From contig NZ_CP083539.1 in the NCBI RefSeq assembly GCF_025144335.1, positions 1,613,501-1,677,500 on the forward strand: a stretch of 64,000 nt of DNA. The letters are read 5' to 3'. Source of the DNA: Jannaschia sp. W003 (GTDB lineage: Bacteria; Pseudomonadota; Alphaproteobacteria; Rhodobacterales; Rhodobacteraceae). The notes below the pieces were generated by a model that saw nothing but the letters and a program-made list of their open reading frames with translations, did not search any database and was not told the DNA's origin. A program made the position numbers and the translations under genes. Positions 8,612 through 17,871 of the stretch are shown piece after piece (position 1 is the first letter of the stretch; every line of letters starts with the position of its first letter).

Positions 8612-9643
8612 ATGCCCGACTTCGCCGCACTCCCGATGTTGGTGAACCTCGCGATCATCGCCGCAGGCGGCGCCGCCGTGTGGTGGGCCGGCACGCGGCT
8701 CGCGGGCTACGCCGACGACATCGCGCGCATCACCGGGATGGGCTCGGCCTTCGTCGGGATGCTGCTGCTAGGCGGGATCACCTCGCTTCCCGAGATCGGC
8801 GTGTCGCTCTCGGCGGGCTTCGGCGGCAACGCCGACATCGCTGTGAACAACCTGTTCGGCTCGATCGCCCTTCAGGTGCTTGTGCTCGCCATCGGCGACT
8901 GGGTGCTCGGCGGGCGGGCGCTGAGCTTTATGATCGGCCACCCCATCGTGCTGCTGCAGGGCGTGTTCGGGGCGCTGCTGTTCTCGGTCGCCATCGCCGC
9001 CGTGTCGGTGGGGGACGTGGCCGTGTTCGGGGCGGGGGCGTGGAGCCTCGGGCTGTTCGTCGCTTCGATCCTGTTCATGTGGTTCATCTCGCGCGAGGAG
9101 AGCTCGCATCCGCCGGGCTGGGAGGCCAAGCGCATGCCCGACCTCGGCCCCGAGGCGGACCCGCGCGACGTCGGCCTGCGCGAGGCCGTCAGGTGGACGA
9201 GCATCTGCGCCGCGGTGATCCTCGCGGCGGGCGTCGTGGTCTCGCAGGCCGCCGAGGCGGTGGCCGAGCAGTCGGGGCTGGGCGGCGCCTTCATCGGGGT
9301 GACCCTGCTGGGCCTCGTGACCTCGCTGCCCGAGATCTCGACGCTCACGGCGGCGGTGCGGCGCAGGCGCTACTCGATGGCGTTCGGCGACATCTTCGGC
9401 ACCAACATCTTCGACTTCGCGCTGATCTTCGCGGTGGACCTCGCCTACGACGGGCCGCCGGTGCTGAACGAGGTGGGGGTGTTCTCTCAGGTGGCCGCAG
9501 CCTTGGGCGTGGTGGTGACGCTGTTCTACGTGGCCGGCCTGATCGAGCGGCGCGACGAGACGGTGGGGCGGCTCGGGATCGACAGCTGGGCGGTGGTGAC
9601 GACCTACGCGGCGGGGCTGGTGCTGCTGTTCTTCCTTCGGTGA
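8612..9643 (+). CDS. Sodium/calcium exchanger (CaCA) family membrane protein
   Basis: A 343-residue transporter with about ten hydrophobic segments arranged as two homologous halves. Each half has the alpha-repeat signature: GGITSLPEIGVSLSAGF near residue 55 and LGLVTSLPEISTLTAAV near 228, followed by NNLFGS and GTNIFD. These acidic Glu residues bind the cation in family members. A charged loop around residues 155-185 separates the halves. The ATG abuts the stop of the cytochrome gene with no gap and has GGAGG upstream. The cation (Ca2+, Na+ or K+) is not determined. Confidence 0.9.
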   Translation: MPDFAALPMLVNLAIIAAGGAAVWWAGTRLAGYADDIARITGMGSAFVGMLLLGGITSLPEIGVSLSAGFGGNADIAVNNLFGSIALQVLVLAIGDWVLGGRALSFMIGHPIVLLQGVFGALLFSVAIAAVSVGDVAVFGAGAWSLGLFVASILFMWFISREESSHPPGWEAKRMPDLGPEADPRDVGLREAVRWTSICAAVILAAGVVVSQAAEAVAEQSGLGGAFIGVTLLGLVTSLPEISTLTAAVRRRRYSMAFGDIFGTNIFDFALIFAVDLAYDGPPVLNEVGVFSQVAAALGVVVTLFYVAGLIERRDETVGRLGIDSWAVVTTYAAGLVLLFFLR

Positions 9644-9659
9644 GGGGAGGGCGCGCCGC

Positions 9660-9756
9660 GCCCCGGCCTTGAGCCGGGGCCTCTGCCTTCGACCCGCGCT
9701 TCGCTCCGCAACGGGAGCGCTTGCGGCAACCAGGGGCCCCGGCGCGAGGCCGGGGC
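9660..9756. repeat. Pair of identical-stem hairpins (REP-like or terminator)
   Basis: Two hairpins with the same 8-bp stem, GCCCCGGC/GCCGGGGC, lie at 9660-9680 (loop CTTGA) and 9736-9756 (loop GCGAG). They sit between the convergent exchanger and SDR-SPW genes. They may act as a bidirectional terminator or be a REP-like element. Neither hairpin has a clear T-tract directly after it; a T-rich stretch (TTGTTTTT) follows at about 9774. Confidence 0.6.
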
Positions 9757-9843
9757 GTGGCGCTGCGTTAACTTGTTTTTGCCAGTCGGCAACTTCCGCG
9801 AATGCGACGCATTCCGCGGCTGGCATCGCGCCCCGCTCCGCGC

Positions 9844-12315
9844 TTACCGAATCCACCGGTCCCACGAGCCGTAGCGCTGTCCGCCCACATCCCCGCGCGG
9901 GATCGCGAGCGCCGCCAGCGCCACCGCGCAGGCCCACGCGAAGGCCGCCGGCAGCAGCGCGGCGTCCACCTGGAACGGCGCCCAGACCAGCCACGCCGCG
10001 AGGGCGACGTTCGCCAGCCGCGCCAGTCGCGCCACCGGCGCCATCGCCGACACCGCCACCACGATCGCCAGCGCGCCCACCACGTGCGCGTGGGGCGCGA
10101 GCGAGCCCTCCTGCCAGCCCAGCCAGAGCGGCGAGACCATCAGCGCGATGCCGACCCCGACCGAGGCCGCCAGCGTCCACGGCACCGTCATGCCCCCCGT
10201 GAGCATGTCGCGCACGATCACCCCCGGCGGCCGCGCGAAGTCGTCGTCGCGCATGTCGTCTGCGCCCTCGTCGGTGTCGCCGGTGAAGAACACCCGCAGC
10301 CACGGGCGCCCCGCGCGGTGGCGGCGCACGAGGAACTGCCCCGTGGCCACCAGCTCGTCGAGCGAGAAGGGGATCTGCAGCACCATCGCCGCTGCTCCGA
10401 TCAGGGCGAGCGTGGAGTAGGTGCCGATCACGATGGGCTGGATGATGATGAAGCCGATCGAGACCACGCCCAAGGGGACGATCATCATCCCGAACAGCAC
10501 CACCAGCCACGGCATGGTCCGCCAGCGCCGCGCCGTGCCCACGAGGCCCACCACGATCTCCAGCGCGTAGGTCAGCGCTCCGATGCCCGCGTCCGGCACG
10601 GGCCAGGCCTCGGAGACCGACGAGGTCACGATGTCCTCGGTGCCGTTCAAGCTCGGGTCGCGGCCCTCGGAGGCGGGGAAGAACGGATCCCAGACGCCGG
10701 GGATCGCCTCGATCTGGTAGGCGGTGAGGTAGTAGGAGAAGCCGAGGCCCACCAGCGCCAGCGCGATCACGGGGATGCGCTGGAACCAGTCCGAGGGCGA
10801 GTAGTCCCAGCCCGGCGGGATGGTCGGCCCCGTGCGCCGCGCCACGGGCGAGACGCCGATGGCGGGGGGCGTGGCGACGGCGAGGCTCATGGCAGCGAGG
10901 CCGACCAGCACCCCCTGTAGCCAGCCCGTGCCGGTGCCGGGGTGCCAGACGAGGGGCGCGAAGAGGACGAGCACGCCGAGGCCCGCCGCCGCCCAGCGCC
11001 CCCAGGGCAGGCGCCAGGAGCAGGACGCGAGGCCCGCGCCGATCAGGAGGAGGCCGAGGACGACGTTGGTCCAGCCGAGCGCGGGGTCGAGCCCCAGCAT
11101 CGGCGGCGAGACCACGAGCCACGCGCCGAGCGCGGCGTTGGTGCAATGCGCCCAGAGGAACTGGCGGTGGTCGCGGCGGTAGTCGGCCTCGGCGCCCGCC
11201 CGCAGGGCCTCCACGTCGTCCACGCGCTCGGCGGCCGACTCCAGCCAGACCGGGGGCGTGATGTGGTTGGCCTCGTACCACGCCATCGGGTCGCGCTTCA
11301 GCGCCGCCACCAGCTCCGGCAGCGCGTCGCGGATGCGGCGGCGGGGGCGCCAGCCGAGCAGGCGGCGGGCCTTCGAGACGTCGAGCGCGTAGTGGTCCGA
11401 GGCGAGGTCGATCATGAAGGGCCGGATGAACGGCTTCTGCCCCTGGTCGAAGGCGTCGGGGATCGCCGGCTCGGCCGCGGTCTCCAGTGCGGCGCCGACC
11501 TTGGCCAGCGGCTTCGGGGCGGCGAGGGTCTGCCAGTGGTCCTCGCCGTGGATCAGACGGCCGAGACGTTCCTGCAGTTCCTCGTAGCTGACCGCATCCG
11601 GCTCGCCGACGAGGATCACCTCGTTCGGATCGAGCGCCGCGCGCCGCTCGATGGCGGCCTCGAAGGCGGCGAGCATGTCGTCTTGGTGCACGAAGGCCTG
11701 CCCGGCCTCGGCATCGCCGGCGTAAACGTGGCTCTTGATCTCGCGCTCGTAGACGCGGGCGATCTGGTGAGAGAGCGTCGGGACCGCCGTCTCCTCGTCG
11801 TAGAGGCCCGCGAGGTGGAGGAAGAGGGGGCGGATCGTGCCGGCCTCCTCGCAGATGATCCGTTCCGTGCGCGCCTTCGACTCGGGATAGGCCCAGGAGG
11901 GGTCCTCGGGGGCGCTCTCGTCGATGCGCTCGCCCGGCGCGCCGGCCTCGTGGACGAGCATGGTGCCGGCGTAGAGGAACTGCTCCACCTCCACCGGCCC
12001 GGCGCTCAGGGCGCGCAGGAGGCGGCGCGTGCCGGCCTCGTTGACCTCGTGGTAGAGCGGGTCGTCCTCGCCGGTGAAGTCGTAGTAGCCCGCGAGGTGG
12101 ACCACGGAGGCCACCCGCCCGCCGGAGCGCTGCGCCACCGTCTCGACGGCGCGGCGGACGCTGGCGTCATCGGTCACGTCGCACGGCACGGTGCCGTCGC
12201 CGCCCTCGTGGGTCAGGCCGACGATGCGGTACCGGCCCGCGAGCCGCTCTGCCAGCGCGGTGCCGATGGCGCCGTCGGCGCCGGTGATGACGACGGTCTC
12301 TCGGTGTTCAGGCAT
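9844..12315 (-). CDS. SDR epimerase-like domain fused to an SPW-repeat membrane module
   Basis: An 823-residue fusion. Residues 1-330 are an extended SDR: nucleotide motif TGADGAIG at 11-18 and catalytic Tyr143/Lys147 (YPESK). Residues 395-823 form a polytopic membrane region with repeated N-x-x-L-G-x-W-L-x-x-S-P motifs (NAALGAWLVVSP; LMVSPLWLGW near 745), typical of SPW repeats. The internal segment around 540-700 may be a further membrane module. Role unknown; an NAD(P)-dependent sugar or lipid modification at the membrane is inference. The ATG at 12315 follows GGGGGATCC on the coding strand and is preferred over an upstream in-frame ATG. Divergent from the treS-like gene. Confidence 0.8.
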   Translation of the reverse strand: MPEHRETVVITGADGAIGTALAERLAGRYRIVGLTHEGGDGTVPCDVTDDASVRRAVETVAQRSGGRVASVVHLAGYYDFTGEDDPLYHEVNEAGTRRLLRALSAGPVEVEQFLYAGTMLVHEAGAPGERIDESAPEDPSWAYPESKARTERIICEEAGTIRPLFLHLAGLYDEETAVPTLSHQIARVYEREIKSHVYAGDAEAGQAFVHQDDMLAAFEAAIERRAALDPNEVILVGEPDAVSYEELQERLGRLIHGEDHWQTLAAPKPLAKVGAALETAAEPAIPDAFDQGQKPFIRPFMIDLASDHYALDVSKARRLLGWRPRRRIRDALPELVAALKRDPMAWYEANHITPPVWLESAAERVDDVEALRAGAEADYRRDHRQFLWAHCTNAALGAWLVVSPPMLGLDPALGWTNVVLGLLLIGAGLASCSWRLPWGRWAAAGLGVLVLFAPLVWHPGTGTGWLQGVLVGLAAMSLAVATPPAIGVSPVARRTGPTIPPGWDYSPSDWFQRIPVIALALVGLGFSYYLTAYQIEAIPGVWDPFFPASEGRDPSLNGTEDIVTSSVSEAWPVPDAGIGALTYALEIVVGLVGTARRWRTMPWLVVLFGMMIVPLGVVSIGFIIIQPIVIGTYSTLALIGAAAMVLQIPFSLDELVATGQFLVRRHRAGRPWLRVFFTGDTDEGADDMRDDDFARPPGVIVRDMLTGGMTVPWTLAASVGVGIALMVSPLWLGWQEGSLAPHAHVVGALAIVVAVSAMAPVARLARLANVALAAWLVWAPFQVDAALLPAAFAWACAVALAALAIPRGDVGGQRYGSWDRWIR

Positions 12316-12406
12316 GGATCCCCCGCGGTCTCGGGGCATTAGCGCCGGGGACCGCTCGCCAGTTCCGCCCCGTCCGCTATGTGTCTGCGCAATGGACGGA
12401 GGCCCC

Positions 12407-14041
12407 ATGCTCGACCTTTGGTACAAGAACGCGGTGATCTACTGTCTCGACGTCGAGACTTTCATGGACCGGAACGGCGACGGGGTGGGGGACTTTGACG
12501 GACTGACGGACCGGCTCGACCACCTCGAGACGCTAGGCGTCACGGCGATCTGGCTCAACCCGTTCTACCCCACGCCGAACCGCGACAACGGCTACGACGT
12601 GAGCGACTTCTACGGGGTCGACCCGCGGCTCGGGAATCCGGGCGGCTTCGTGGAGTTCGCGCGGGCGGCGCGCGAGCGGGGCATGAAGCTGCTCGTGGAC
12701 CTCGTGTGCAACCACACCTCCACGGACCATCCGTGGTTCCAGTCGGCGCGCTCGTCGAAGGACAGCCCGTTCCGCGACTGGTACGTCTGGTCCGAGGAGA
12801 AGCCCGAGGACATCGCCGAGGGCATCATCTTCCCCGGCGTGCAGGAGGCGGTCTGGACCTTCGACGAGGCGGCGGGCGCGTGGTACATGCACCGCTTCTA
12901 CGCCCACCAGGCCGACCTCAACATCGCCAACCCCGCCGTGCGCGAGGAGATCATGCGCATCATGGGCTACTGGCTGGAGCTGGGGGTCGAGGGCTTCCGC
13001 GTCGACGCGGTGCCGTTCCTGATCGAGTACAAGGGCCTGAAGGAAGAACCCGAACGAGAGCCGGAGCTGCTCCTGTCGGAGATGCGCGACTTCCTCGCCT
13101 GGCGGCGGGCGGGCGCGATCCTGCTGGCCGAGGCCAACGTGGAGCGCGCGCAGGTGCCCGAGTACTTCGGCGGCCGCGAGTTCGACACCGACGAGCGCAT
13201 GCACATGGTGTTCGACTTCCCCCTGAACCAGCGGATGTGGCTGGGATTGGTCCGCGGCTCGGCCGAGCCGGTGCGCGAGGCGCTGCGCTCGCGGCCCTCG
13301 CCGATGCCGGTGCACGCCCAGTGGGCGGTGTTCCTTCGCAACCACGACGAGCTGAGCCTCGACAAGTTGAGCGAGGCCGAGCGCGAGGAGTGCTTCGAGG
13401 CCCTCGCCCCCGAGGAGAGCATGCGCGTCTACGGGCGCGGGGTGCGGCGGCGGCTGGCGCCGATGCTGGGCGGGGACGCGGCGCGCCTGAAGCTGGCGCA
13501 TGCGCTGCTCTACGCGCTGCCGGGGGCACCGGTGATGTGGTACGGCGACGAGATCGGCATGGGCGAGCGGCTGGACCTCTCGGAGCGCTCGCCGGTCCGC
13601 ACGCCGATGCAGTGGGCCGACGCCCCGAACGCGGGCTTCAGCACGACCGATGGCGATCTGGTCCGTCCCGTGGCCGAGGAGGGGCCCTGCGGCTACCCCG
13701 AGGCGAACGTGGCTGCGCAGCGGGGGCATTCGGACTCGCTGCTGGAGACGGTGGGCCGCATGGTCCGCGTGCGCCGCGCCTGCCCGGAGATCGGGTGGGG
13801 CTCGTGGGAGATCCTTCCGTCACCGGACGCGGTGCTCGCCCTGCGTTGCACGTGGCAGGGCGAGTCCGTGGTCACGCTCCACGACTTGGGCGGCGAAGGT
13901 GCCGAGATCGCTGTGGAGGCCGAGAAGCCCCTCGTGGTCCTCCTGTCGAGCGAGGACTGCGAGGCTCCCGCGCCCGGCGCCCCGGTCGCGCTGGAGCCCC
14001 ACGGCTTCCGCTGGTTCCGCGAGGGCGGCGAACGCCGCTGA
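12407..14041 (+). CDS. treS: Trehalose synthase-like GH13 enzyme
   Basis: A 544-residue cytosolic alpha-amylase superfamily protein resembling maltose alpha-D-glucosyltransferase (maltose to trehalose). Expected GH13 catalytic residues are Asp200 (GFRVDAV), Glu242 (LLAEANVE) and Asp314 (FLRNHDELSL). The N-terminus WYKNAVIYCLDVETF and the loop FLRNHDEL are typical of TreS, although an amylase-family relative with another acceptor is possible. The start at 12407 is chosen because GGAGG lies at 12397-12401. It neighbours an alpha-glucosidase, suggesting trehalose/maltose metabolism and compatible-solute supply. Confidence 0.8.
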   Translation: MLDLWYKNAVIYCLDVETFMDRNGDGVGDFDGLTDRLDHLETLGVTAIWLNPFYPTPNRDNGYDVSDFYGVDPRLGNPGGFVEFARAARERGMKLLVDLVCNHTSTDHPWFQSARSSKDSPFRDWYVWSEEKPEDIAEGIIFPGVQEAVWTFDEAAGAWYMHRFYAHQADLNIANPAVREEIMRIMGYWLELGVEGFRVDAVPFLIEYKGLKEEPEREPELLLSEMRDFLAWRRAGAILLAEANVERAQVPEYFGGREFDTDERMHMVFDFPLNQRMWLGLVRGSAEPVREALRSRPSPMPVHAQWAVFLRNHDELSLDKLSEAEREECFEALAPEESMRVYGRGVRRRLAPMLGGDAARLKLAHALLYALPGAPVMWYGDEIGMGERLDLSERSPVRTPMQWADAPNAGFSTTDGDLVRPVAEEGPCGYPEANVAAQRGHSDSLLETVGRMVRVRRACPEIGWGSWEILPSPDAVLALRCTWQGESVVTLHDLGGEGAEIAVEAEKPLVVLLSSEDCEAPAPGAPVALEPHGFRWFREGGERR

Positions 14042-14074
14042 CCCTCCCTCATCTTGCCGAAGATACCTCGGGGG

Positions 14075-14123
14075 GTCCGCAGGCTTCCCGGGATCGGTCC
14101 GGCGGACCGATCCGCCTGCGGAC
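14075..14123. terminator. Nested hairpin between the two GH13 genes
   Basis: An inner 10-bp stem (14091-14100 with 14104-14113, loop GGC) is enclosed by a perfect outer 10-bp stem (14075-14084 with 14114-14123). A 6-nt bulge sits on the 5' side only. The structure lies just downstream of the treS-like stop and 41 bp upstream of the next start. It may end transcription, stabilise the mRNA or tune expression of the second gene. There is no T-tract. The preceding TTGCCGAAGATACC stretch looks like an intergenic motif I have seen in Rhodobacterales. Confidence 0.6.
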
Positions 14124-14163
14124 GGGCAGAGCCCCCTCCCGTCGCAGCCACGAAGGAGACCCC

Positions 14164-15756
14164 ATGACCGACCGCGACGAAGGCTGGTGGCGCGAGGCCG
14201 TCATCTACCAGATCTACCCCCGCAGCTTCCAGGACACCGACGGCGACGGCGTGGGCGACCTGCCCGGCATCCGCCAGCGCCTCGCCCACGTCGCCGAGCT
14301 CGGCGCGGACGCGGTGTGGATCAGTCCGATCTACCCCTCGCCCATGGCCGACTTCGGCTACGACGTGGCCGACTACACCGGCATCGACCCGCTGTTCGGC
14401 ACGCTCGACGACTTCGACGCCGTGCTGGCCGAGGCGCACGGGCTGGGGCTGAAGATGCTGCTCGACTTCGTGCCGAACCACTCCTCGGACCGGCATCCCT
14501 GGTTCACGGAGTCGCGGTCGTCGCGCGAGAACTCTAAGCGCGACTGGTACATCTGGCGCGACCCCGCGCCGGACGGCGGCGTGCCGAACAACTGGCAGAG
14601 CAGCTCGGGCGGGCCGGCTTGGGCGTGGGACGAGGCGACGGGGCAGTACTACCTGCACAAGTTCCTGCCCGAGCAGCCCGACCTGAACTGGCGCAACCCA
14701 TTGGTGCGCGAGGCCATGCTCGGTGCCATGCGCTTCTGGTTCGAGCGGGGCGTCGACGGCTTCCGCATCGACGTGCTCTACCACTGCATCAAGGACGCCG
14801 CCTTCCGCGACGACCCCGAGAACCCCGACTACGACCCCGAGACCCAGCCGCCCTTCGACGCGGTGATCCCGGTCCACTCCACCGACCAGCCCGAAATCAT
14901 GCCGCTGGTGGTGGAGCCGATGCGTCGGCTCGCCGAGGAGATGGGCCATCGCCTGCTCGTGGGCGAGATCTACCTGCCGTACGAGCGGCTCGTGGCCTAC
15001 TACGGCGACAACGGCTCGGGCGTGCACCTGCCGTTCAACTTCGCGCTGATCTCGACCACGTGGAAGGCGGCGCCGCTGGCCGCGCTGATCCGCGAGTACG
15101 AGTCGCACCTGCCCCCGGGCGGCTGGCCGAACTGGGTGCTGGGCAACCACGACCAGAGCCGCATCGCCACCCGCATCGGCCCGGAGCGCGCGAAGCTGGC
15201 CGCCGTGCTGCTGCTGGCGGCGCTGCGGGGCACGCCGACGCTCTACTACGGCGACGAGTTGGGGACAGAGGACGTCGCCATCCCGCCCGACCGCGTGCGC
15301 GACCCGTGGGAGCGCAACATGCCGGGCCTGGGCGAGGGGCGCGACCCGTGCCGCACGCCGATGCGCTGGGATATCGCCCCGAACGCCGGCTTCTGCGCCG
15401 AGGGCGTGGAGCCGTGGCTTCCCGTCGGCGCGCACGGGGCCGAGGACACGGTGGCGGGGCAGGCGGGCTGCGACGGCTCGATGCTGGAGCTGCATCGCGC
15501 GCTCCTGCGGCTGCGGCGGGCCCATCCCGCGCTGAGCCGGGGCCGCTACGAGCGGGTCGAGGCGCATGGATCGGTGCTGGTGACGGTGCGGGTCGAGGGC
15601 GACGAACGCGTCGCGGTGGCGATGAACCTCGGGGGCGAGACGGCCGCGGCGGAGGTGGGCACGGTGGCCGAGGTGCTGCTTGCCACGCACGAGGTGGAGT
15701 TGGATGGCCCGGTCCGCCTCCCGGCCGGCGCGGCGGCGGTGCTGCGGCTGGGCTAG
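14164..15756 (+). CDS. GH13 alpha-glucosidase
   Basis: A 530-residue cytosolic glycoside hydrolase of the AglA/oligo-1,6-glucosidase type that would release glucose from maltose, sucrose or isomaltose-like oligosaccharides. Expected catalytic residues are Asp203 (DGFRIDVLYH), Glu268 (LLVGEIYL) and Asp330 (VLGNHDQSRI). The C-terminal beta domain is present (VAVAMNLGGE). The ATG follows GAAGGAGACCCC. The gene follows the treS-like gene after a structured 120-bp spacer. No signal peptide is present, so substrates must be imported. Confidence 0.9.
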   Translation: MTDRDEGWWREAVIYQIYPRSFQDTDGDGVGDLPGIRQRLAHVAELGADAVWISPIYPSPMADFGYDVADYTGIDPLFGTLDDFDAVLAEAHGLGLKMLLDFVPNHSSDRHPWFTESRSSRENSKRDWYIWRDPAPDGGVPNNWQSSSGGPAWAWDEATGQYYLHKFLPEQPDLNWRNPLVREAMLGAMRFWFERGVDGFRIDVLYHCIKDAAFRDDPENPDYDPETQPPFDAVIPVHSTDQPEIMPLVVEPMRRLAEEMGHRLLVGEIYLPYERLVAYYGDNGSGVHLPFNFALISTTWKAAPLAALIREYESHLPPGGWPNWVLGNHDQSRIATRIGPERAKLAAVLLLAALRGTPTLYYGDELGTEDVAIPPDRVRDPWERNMPGLGEGRDPCRTPMRWDIAPNAGFCAEGVEPWLPVGAHGAEDTVAGQAGCDGSMLELHRALLRLRRAHPALSRGRYERVEAHGSVLVTVRVEGDERVAVAMNLGGETAAAEVGTVAEVLLATHEVELDGPVRLPAGAAAVLRLG

Positions 15757-16601
15757 GCGACCAGGGCCGAGGGCACCGGGTCGGCCACGAGCGCGGCCAA
15801 GCGCTCCGCCGCCCGGGGGCCCTCGGCGCGCAGGGCCTCGGCGAAGCGCGCGAGGCGGGTGCATTGCACCTCTAGCCGCGCGGTCTCGGGCGCGAGGTCC
15901 GAGGCGGCGCGGTGGGCGATCGTGTCGGCCATGCCGCCCGGGGCGCGCCCCTCCAGGCGGCACGAGGCCAGCACTACGGCGTCCCACGGATGGGCCACGC
16001 GCAGTCCCGCTACGCACAGCCGCCGCACGATGTCGCGGTCCTCGGAGCAGCGCAGGGGCGCGAAGCCGCCCACGGCGCGGTAGGCGGCAGGGCGGAAGGC
16101 GAGCAGCGCGCCGGGGGCCTGGCCGTGGCGCGGGGCCGGGTCATGGGGCACGGGCACGGCGCGGGCGCCGATCTCGGCCAGCAGCGCGTCGCGCAGGTCC
16201 TCGAGGTCCCCGTGGCGGCGCACCGCGTCGGGCAGGGCGGCGAATTCTAGCGGGTCGGGCACCACGCGGCCGGCGGCGGCATCGGCGAGGATCAGGGCGC
16301 GGGCGAGCGCGGCGAGGGCGCCCGGCGCCACCCGGCAGTCCGCGTCCGAGGTCGCGAGCATCGAGGCCGCCGGCCACCGCTGCAGCGCCGCCGCGCAGCC
16401 CACGGCGCGGGCCTCGCCCACGCCGCCGGGCAGGGCGGGGGTCTCCAACACCGCGGCGCCCCCGCGGCGCGCGACCTCGGCGGTGTCGTCGGTGCAGGCG
16501 TTGGCGACCACGAGGACGCGGGCGCCCTCGTGGCGCAGGGCGGCGACGGCGGCGCCGATGCGCTCCGCCTCGTCGCGGGCGGGGACGACGGCCGCGATCA
16601 C
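15753..16601 (-). CDS. Family 2 glycosyltransferase
   Basis: A 282-residue GT-A fold enzyme. It begins VIAAVVPARDEAERIG, a nucleotide-binding start. A DxD-like SDADC lies near residue 80 and EDRD near 190 (likely catalytic-loop region). The donor and acceptor are unknown. The GTG start at 16601 overlaps the methyltransferase stop in GTGA, so upstream in-frame sequence inside that gene is rejected. It is the last gene of a four-gene operon with an acyl-CoA dehydrogenase-like protein, a PIG-L deacetylase and a NodS-like methyltransferase. Together they suggest synthesis of a modified amino-sugar or glycolipid. Confidence 0.85.
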   Translation of the reverse strand: MIAAVVPARDEAERIGAAVAALRHEGARVLVVANACTDDTAEVARRGGAAVLETPALPGGVGEARAVGCAAALQRWPAASMLATSDADCRVAPGALAALARALILADAAAGRVVPDPLEFAALPDAVRRHGDLEDLRDALLAEIGARAVPVPHDPAPRHGQAPGALLAFRPAAYRAVGGFAPLRCSEDRDIVRRLCVAGLRVAHPWDAVVLASCRLEGRAPGGMADTIAHRAASDLAPETARLEVQCTRLARFAEALRAEGPRAAERLAALVADPVPSALVA

Positions 16602-17182
16602 CCGGCCGCCCTCCAGCCGTCCGCCGCGCAGGGCGAGAGCACATCGATGCGGAAGCCGCGCTCCAGCCGGGCGGTGGCGGCCGTCCGCCCCTCGACGGCG
16701 GCGAGGAACAGCGCCAGCGCGGCCTCGCCCTCGAGCGGGTTGCCCGAGGGCCCGCGCCACGTGACGCACACCACGTCCGCGGCGGGCCAGCGCCGGTCGA
16801 TCTGCGCGGCCAGCGCGTCGATGCCGCCGGCGTCGAGGAAGTAGAGCACCTCGGACAGGACCACGAGGTCGTGGTCCCCGTCCGGCAGCTCACACGGCAG
16901 GAAGCCCCGGTGGAACGCGGCCCCCGGCACGGCGCGGCGCGCCGCCTCCAGCGCGCTGTCCACGGCGTCGAGGCCGGCGTAGCGGTCGCAGCGGGGCGCG
17001 AGGTGGCGGGCCAGCTCGCCGTTGCCGCAGCCCACCTCCAGCCCCGAGCGGTAGCGCGTGCGGGGCAGGGCGGCGGCGGTGGCCTCGAACTTGCGCTGCT
17101 CGTAGGCCGAGGTGCGGAAGTCCCACGGGTCGTCGCCGCCGGCGTAGATGCCTTCCAGGGCGCGGGCGTCGACGGCGCTCAC
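16598..17182 (-). CDS. NodS-like SAM-dependent methyltransferase
   Basis: A 194-residue class I methyltransferase. The SAM-binding motif LEVGCGNGELARHL is near residue 48. The early YAGGDDPWDFRTSAYEQRKF and later VVLSEVLYF resemble the NodS family, whose founding member N-methylates a deacetylated chitooligosaccharide. The pairing with a PIG-L deacetylase immediately upstream fits a deacetylate-then-methylate sequence on an amino sugar. That is inference. The GTG start overlaps the deacetylase stop, and its own stop overlaps the GT2 start, both in GTGA. Confidence 0.82.
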   Translation of the reverse strand: MSAVDARALEGIYAGGDDPWDFRTSAYEQRKFEATAAALPRTRYRSGLEVGCGNGELARHLAPRCDRYAGLDAVDSALEAARRAVPGAAFHRGFLPCELPDGDHDLVVLSEVLYFLDAGGIDALAAQIDRRWPAADVVCVTWRGPSGNPLEGEAALALFLAAVEGRTAATARLERGFRIDVLSPCAADGWRAAG

Positions 17183-17871
17183 GGGCGCACCTCGAAGAAG
17201 GTCTCGGGGGCGTCCACGAAGGCCTCGGCGAAGCCCTCGGGCATCGCGAAGCCGTCGGGGTCGTCGCGCACCACGCGGCCCATCTGGCTGGCGTGGGCGT
17301 AGATGGCTGCGCGCTTGTCGTGGCGGCGGCCCCGGCTCCAGCGGAAGGGGCGGGTGCCCGCGGGGACGGGCGCCACGCGGCCCGGGGCGGTCCAGCGCGA
17401 CCACACGGGGTAGAACAGGAGGCGCAGGCCCGGGCGCCCGGCCGCGACGGCACGGGCGGCGAGGGCGCCGGCTTCGTGGTCGCAGTGGGGGTCGAGCGGC
17501 GAGGGGGCGACGAGGGTTCCCGCGTCGAGGCGGTCCACCAGCGCGGTCACGTCGCGCGCGAGGTCGGCGCCCGGTCCGTGGACGCGGTGGAGGGCGGCGT
17601 CGGGGAGGCCCAGGAAGGTGACGTCGCCCGGCGTGCCGCCGAGCAGGCCCACGGCGCGGGCCATCTCCTCCTCGCGCAGGCGGGCCATGCGCGCGGGGGG
17701 ATGGCTGCGCGAGTTCGGGTGCGAGGCGGCCCCGTCGGTCAAGCAGGCCACGTGCGCCGCGCCGCCACCACGCCAGATCTCCGAGAGGAGGAGACCGCAG
17801 CCGAGGGACTCGTCGTCCGCGTGGGGGGCGAGCACCAGCACCGGCGCGGGCGCGACGTGCAGCTCATCCAT
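17179..17871 (-). CDS. PIG-L family (LmbE-like) deacetylase
   Basis: A 230-residue zinc-dependent N-deacetylase. The zinc motif APHADDESLG places His17, Asp19 and Asp20 in the expected position, and a second histidine motif (DPHCDHEA) lies near residue 135. Family members remove N-acetyl groups from GlcNAc conjugates (GPI, mycothiol or bacillithiol precursors). No signal peptide is visible. It is coupled by GTGA to the methyltransferase, and its start overlaps the acyl-CoA dehydrogenase-like gene. The substrate is unknown; the same gene set suggests a dedicated small glycoconjugate. Confidence 0.87.
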   Translation of the reverse strand: MDELHVAPAPVLVLAPHADDESLGCGLLLSEIWRGGGAAHVACLTDGAASHPNSRSHPPARMARLREEEMARAVGLLGGTPGDVTFLGLPDAALHRVHGPGADLARDVTALVDRLDAGTLVAPSPLDPHCDHEAGALAARAVAAGRPGLRLLFYPVWSRWTAPGRVAPVPAGTRPFRWSRGRRHDKRAAIYAHASQMGRVVRDDPDGFAMPEGFAEAFVDAPETFFEVRP

